NCBI GenBank assembly: GCA_019347995.1
Contig: JAHWKH010000128.1
Location: 1 to 7,013 of the forward strand
Direction: 5' to 3'
Length of the DNA stretch: 7,013 nucleotides
DNA from: Gemmatimonadota bacterium
GTDB lineage: Bacteria > Gemmatimonadota > Gemmatimonadetes > Longimicrobiales > UBA6960
Below are positions 6,766-7,013 of the stretch, in pieces; positions within the stretch are counted from its first letter, which is position 1, and the number at the start of each line of letters is the position of its first letter. The notes below the pieces were generated by a model. That model ran no database searches and was not told the DNA's origin. It saw only the letters and a list, made by a program, of their open reading frames with translations. Position numbers and translations under genes: made by a program.

Positions 6766-7013
6766 CGGCGGCGGGCGGCCACCGCCCCGGCGGCCAGCGC
6801 GACTATCGCCAGGAGACCCGCCCCGGAACCGGTGGCCGGCAACGGTGCCCGGTCGTCCCCGCGCGATCCGCCGTCCCGCTCACCGGCGAGCGCACCGTCC
6901 GGCGGTCCGCCGCCGTCACCGGCCCCCTCGACCTGCTCCGCGTAGAAGATGCCGGGTGAGGTCGGGTCGGGCGGGACCGGGGGCAGGTCCGTCTGCCGGA
7001 CGGCGTTCACGCC
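6762..7013 (-). CDS. C-terminal end of an LPATG-anchored surface protein (5' truncated)
   Basis: Only the last 83 codons are in the window. The frame is open to the right edge, so the true start is probably outside; a GTG at 7010-7008 is in frame but has no special support. The visible part is acidic and Pro/Gly-rich (residues ~9-55 counted from that GTG), low in complexity, with no recognised domain. It ends in LPATG (57-61), a hydrophobic segment GLLAIVALAAGAVAA (65-79) and RRR, the three-part cell-wall sorting signal recognised by sortases. In that model the protein is secreted, cut between Thr and Gly, and attached to the wall. Its stop overlaps the GTG start of the lipoprotein gene, so it shares the transcript with the polysaccharide genes. 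The rest of the protein is needed to say what it does. Confidence 0.72.
   Translation of the reverse strand, partial: GVNAVRQTDLPPVPPDPTSPGIFYAEQVEGAGDGGGPPDGALAGERDGGSRGDDRAPLPATGSGAGLLAIVALAAGAVAARRR
6765..6842 (-). other. Sortase sorting signal (LPATG, hydrophobic helix, Arg tail)
   Basis: Bases 6828-6842 encode LPATG. The following codons give a short Gly/Ser linker, about 15 hydrophobic residues and three terminal arginines immediately before the TGA. The order and the position at the extreme C-terminus are those of a sortase substrate. No sortase gene is in the window. Confidence 0.7.

Noticed and set aside
6087..6959. Plus-strand open frame of 290 codons across the right part of the window
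   Set aside because: It is Arg/Pro/Ser-dominated, has no domain, and crosses three minus-strand genes with signal peptide, catalytic and sorting motifs.
1..7013. Possible terminators, promoters, CRISPR arrays, RNA genes or insertion sequences
   Set aside because: I found no gap longer than two bases between genes, no spaced direct repeats, no terminal inverted repeats and no transposase. The GC-rich palindromes present are within coding sequence and lack a T-tract.

Overview
This window is a very GC-rich bacterial segment that is coding almost end to end. All eight genes lie on the minus strand, so transcription runs from high to low coordinates. The largest non-coding gap is 2 bases (5544-5545). 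Every other junction is a 4-base ATGA or GTGA overlap or, in one case, a 10-base overlap. This looks like the inside of one polycistronic, translationally coupled operon. I see no promoter, terminator, tRNA, rRNA, CRISPR array or insertion sequence. The promoter should lie beyond the right edge and the terminator beyond the left edge.

Layout in transcription order: (1) the C-terminal end of a surface protein with an LPATG sortase-type sorting signal (6762-7013, N-terminus outside the window). (2) A small predicted lipoprotein whose second half resembles the C-terminal part of a CpsD/Wzc-type (BY-kinase) P-loop domain (6211-6765). (3) A membrane-bound initiating sugar-phosphate transferase of the PglC/WbaP family (5546-6220). 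(4) A Wzx/MATE-like polysaccharide flippase (4014-5543). (5) A GT4 glycosyltransferase (2839-4017). (6) A Wzy/O-antigen-ligase family membrane protein (1436-2842). (7) A class I SAM-methyltransferase-like protein (702-1439). (8) A second GT4 glycosyltransferase, cut by the left edge (1-705).

Together, genes 3-8 form the core of a Wzx/Wzy-type surface polysaccharide pathway. The transferase primes undecaprenyl phosphate, the GT4 enzymes extend the repeat unit, the flippase moves it across the membrane, and the Wzy-like protein polymerises or ligates it. The methyltransferase-like protein may decorate it. Chain-length/BY-kinase (Wzz/Wzc), outer-membrane export and nucleotide-sugar genes are not visible and may lie outside the window.

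The organism cannot be named from this sequence. The extreme GC content, GTG start codons and the LPATG tail followed by a hydrophobic stretch and RRR fit a high-GC monoderm such as an actinobacterium. That is an inference from one truncated gene. The most unusual item is the small lipoprotein, which carries what looks like part of a normally cytoplasmic kinase/ATPase fold behind a secretion signal.
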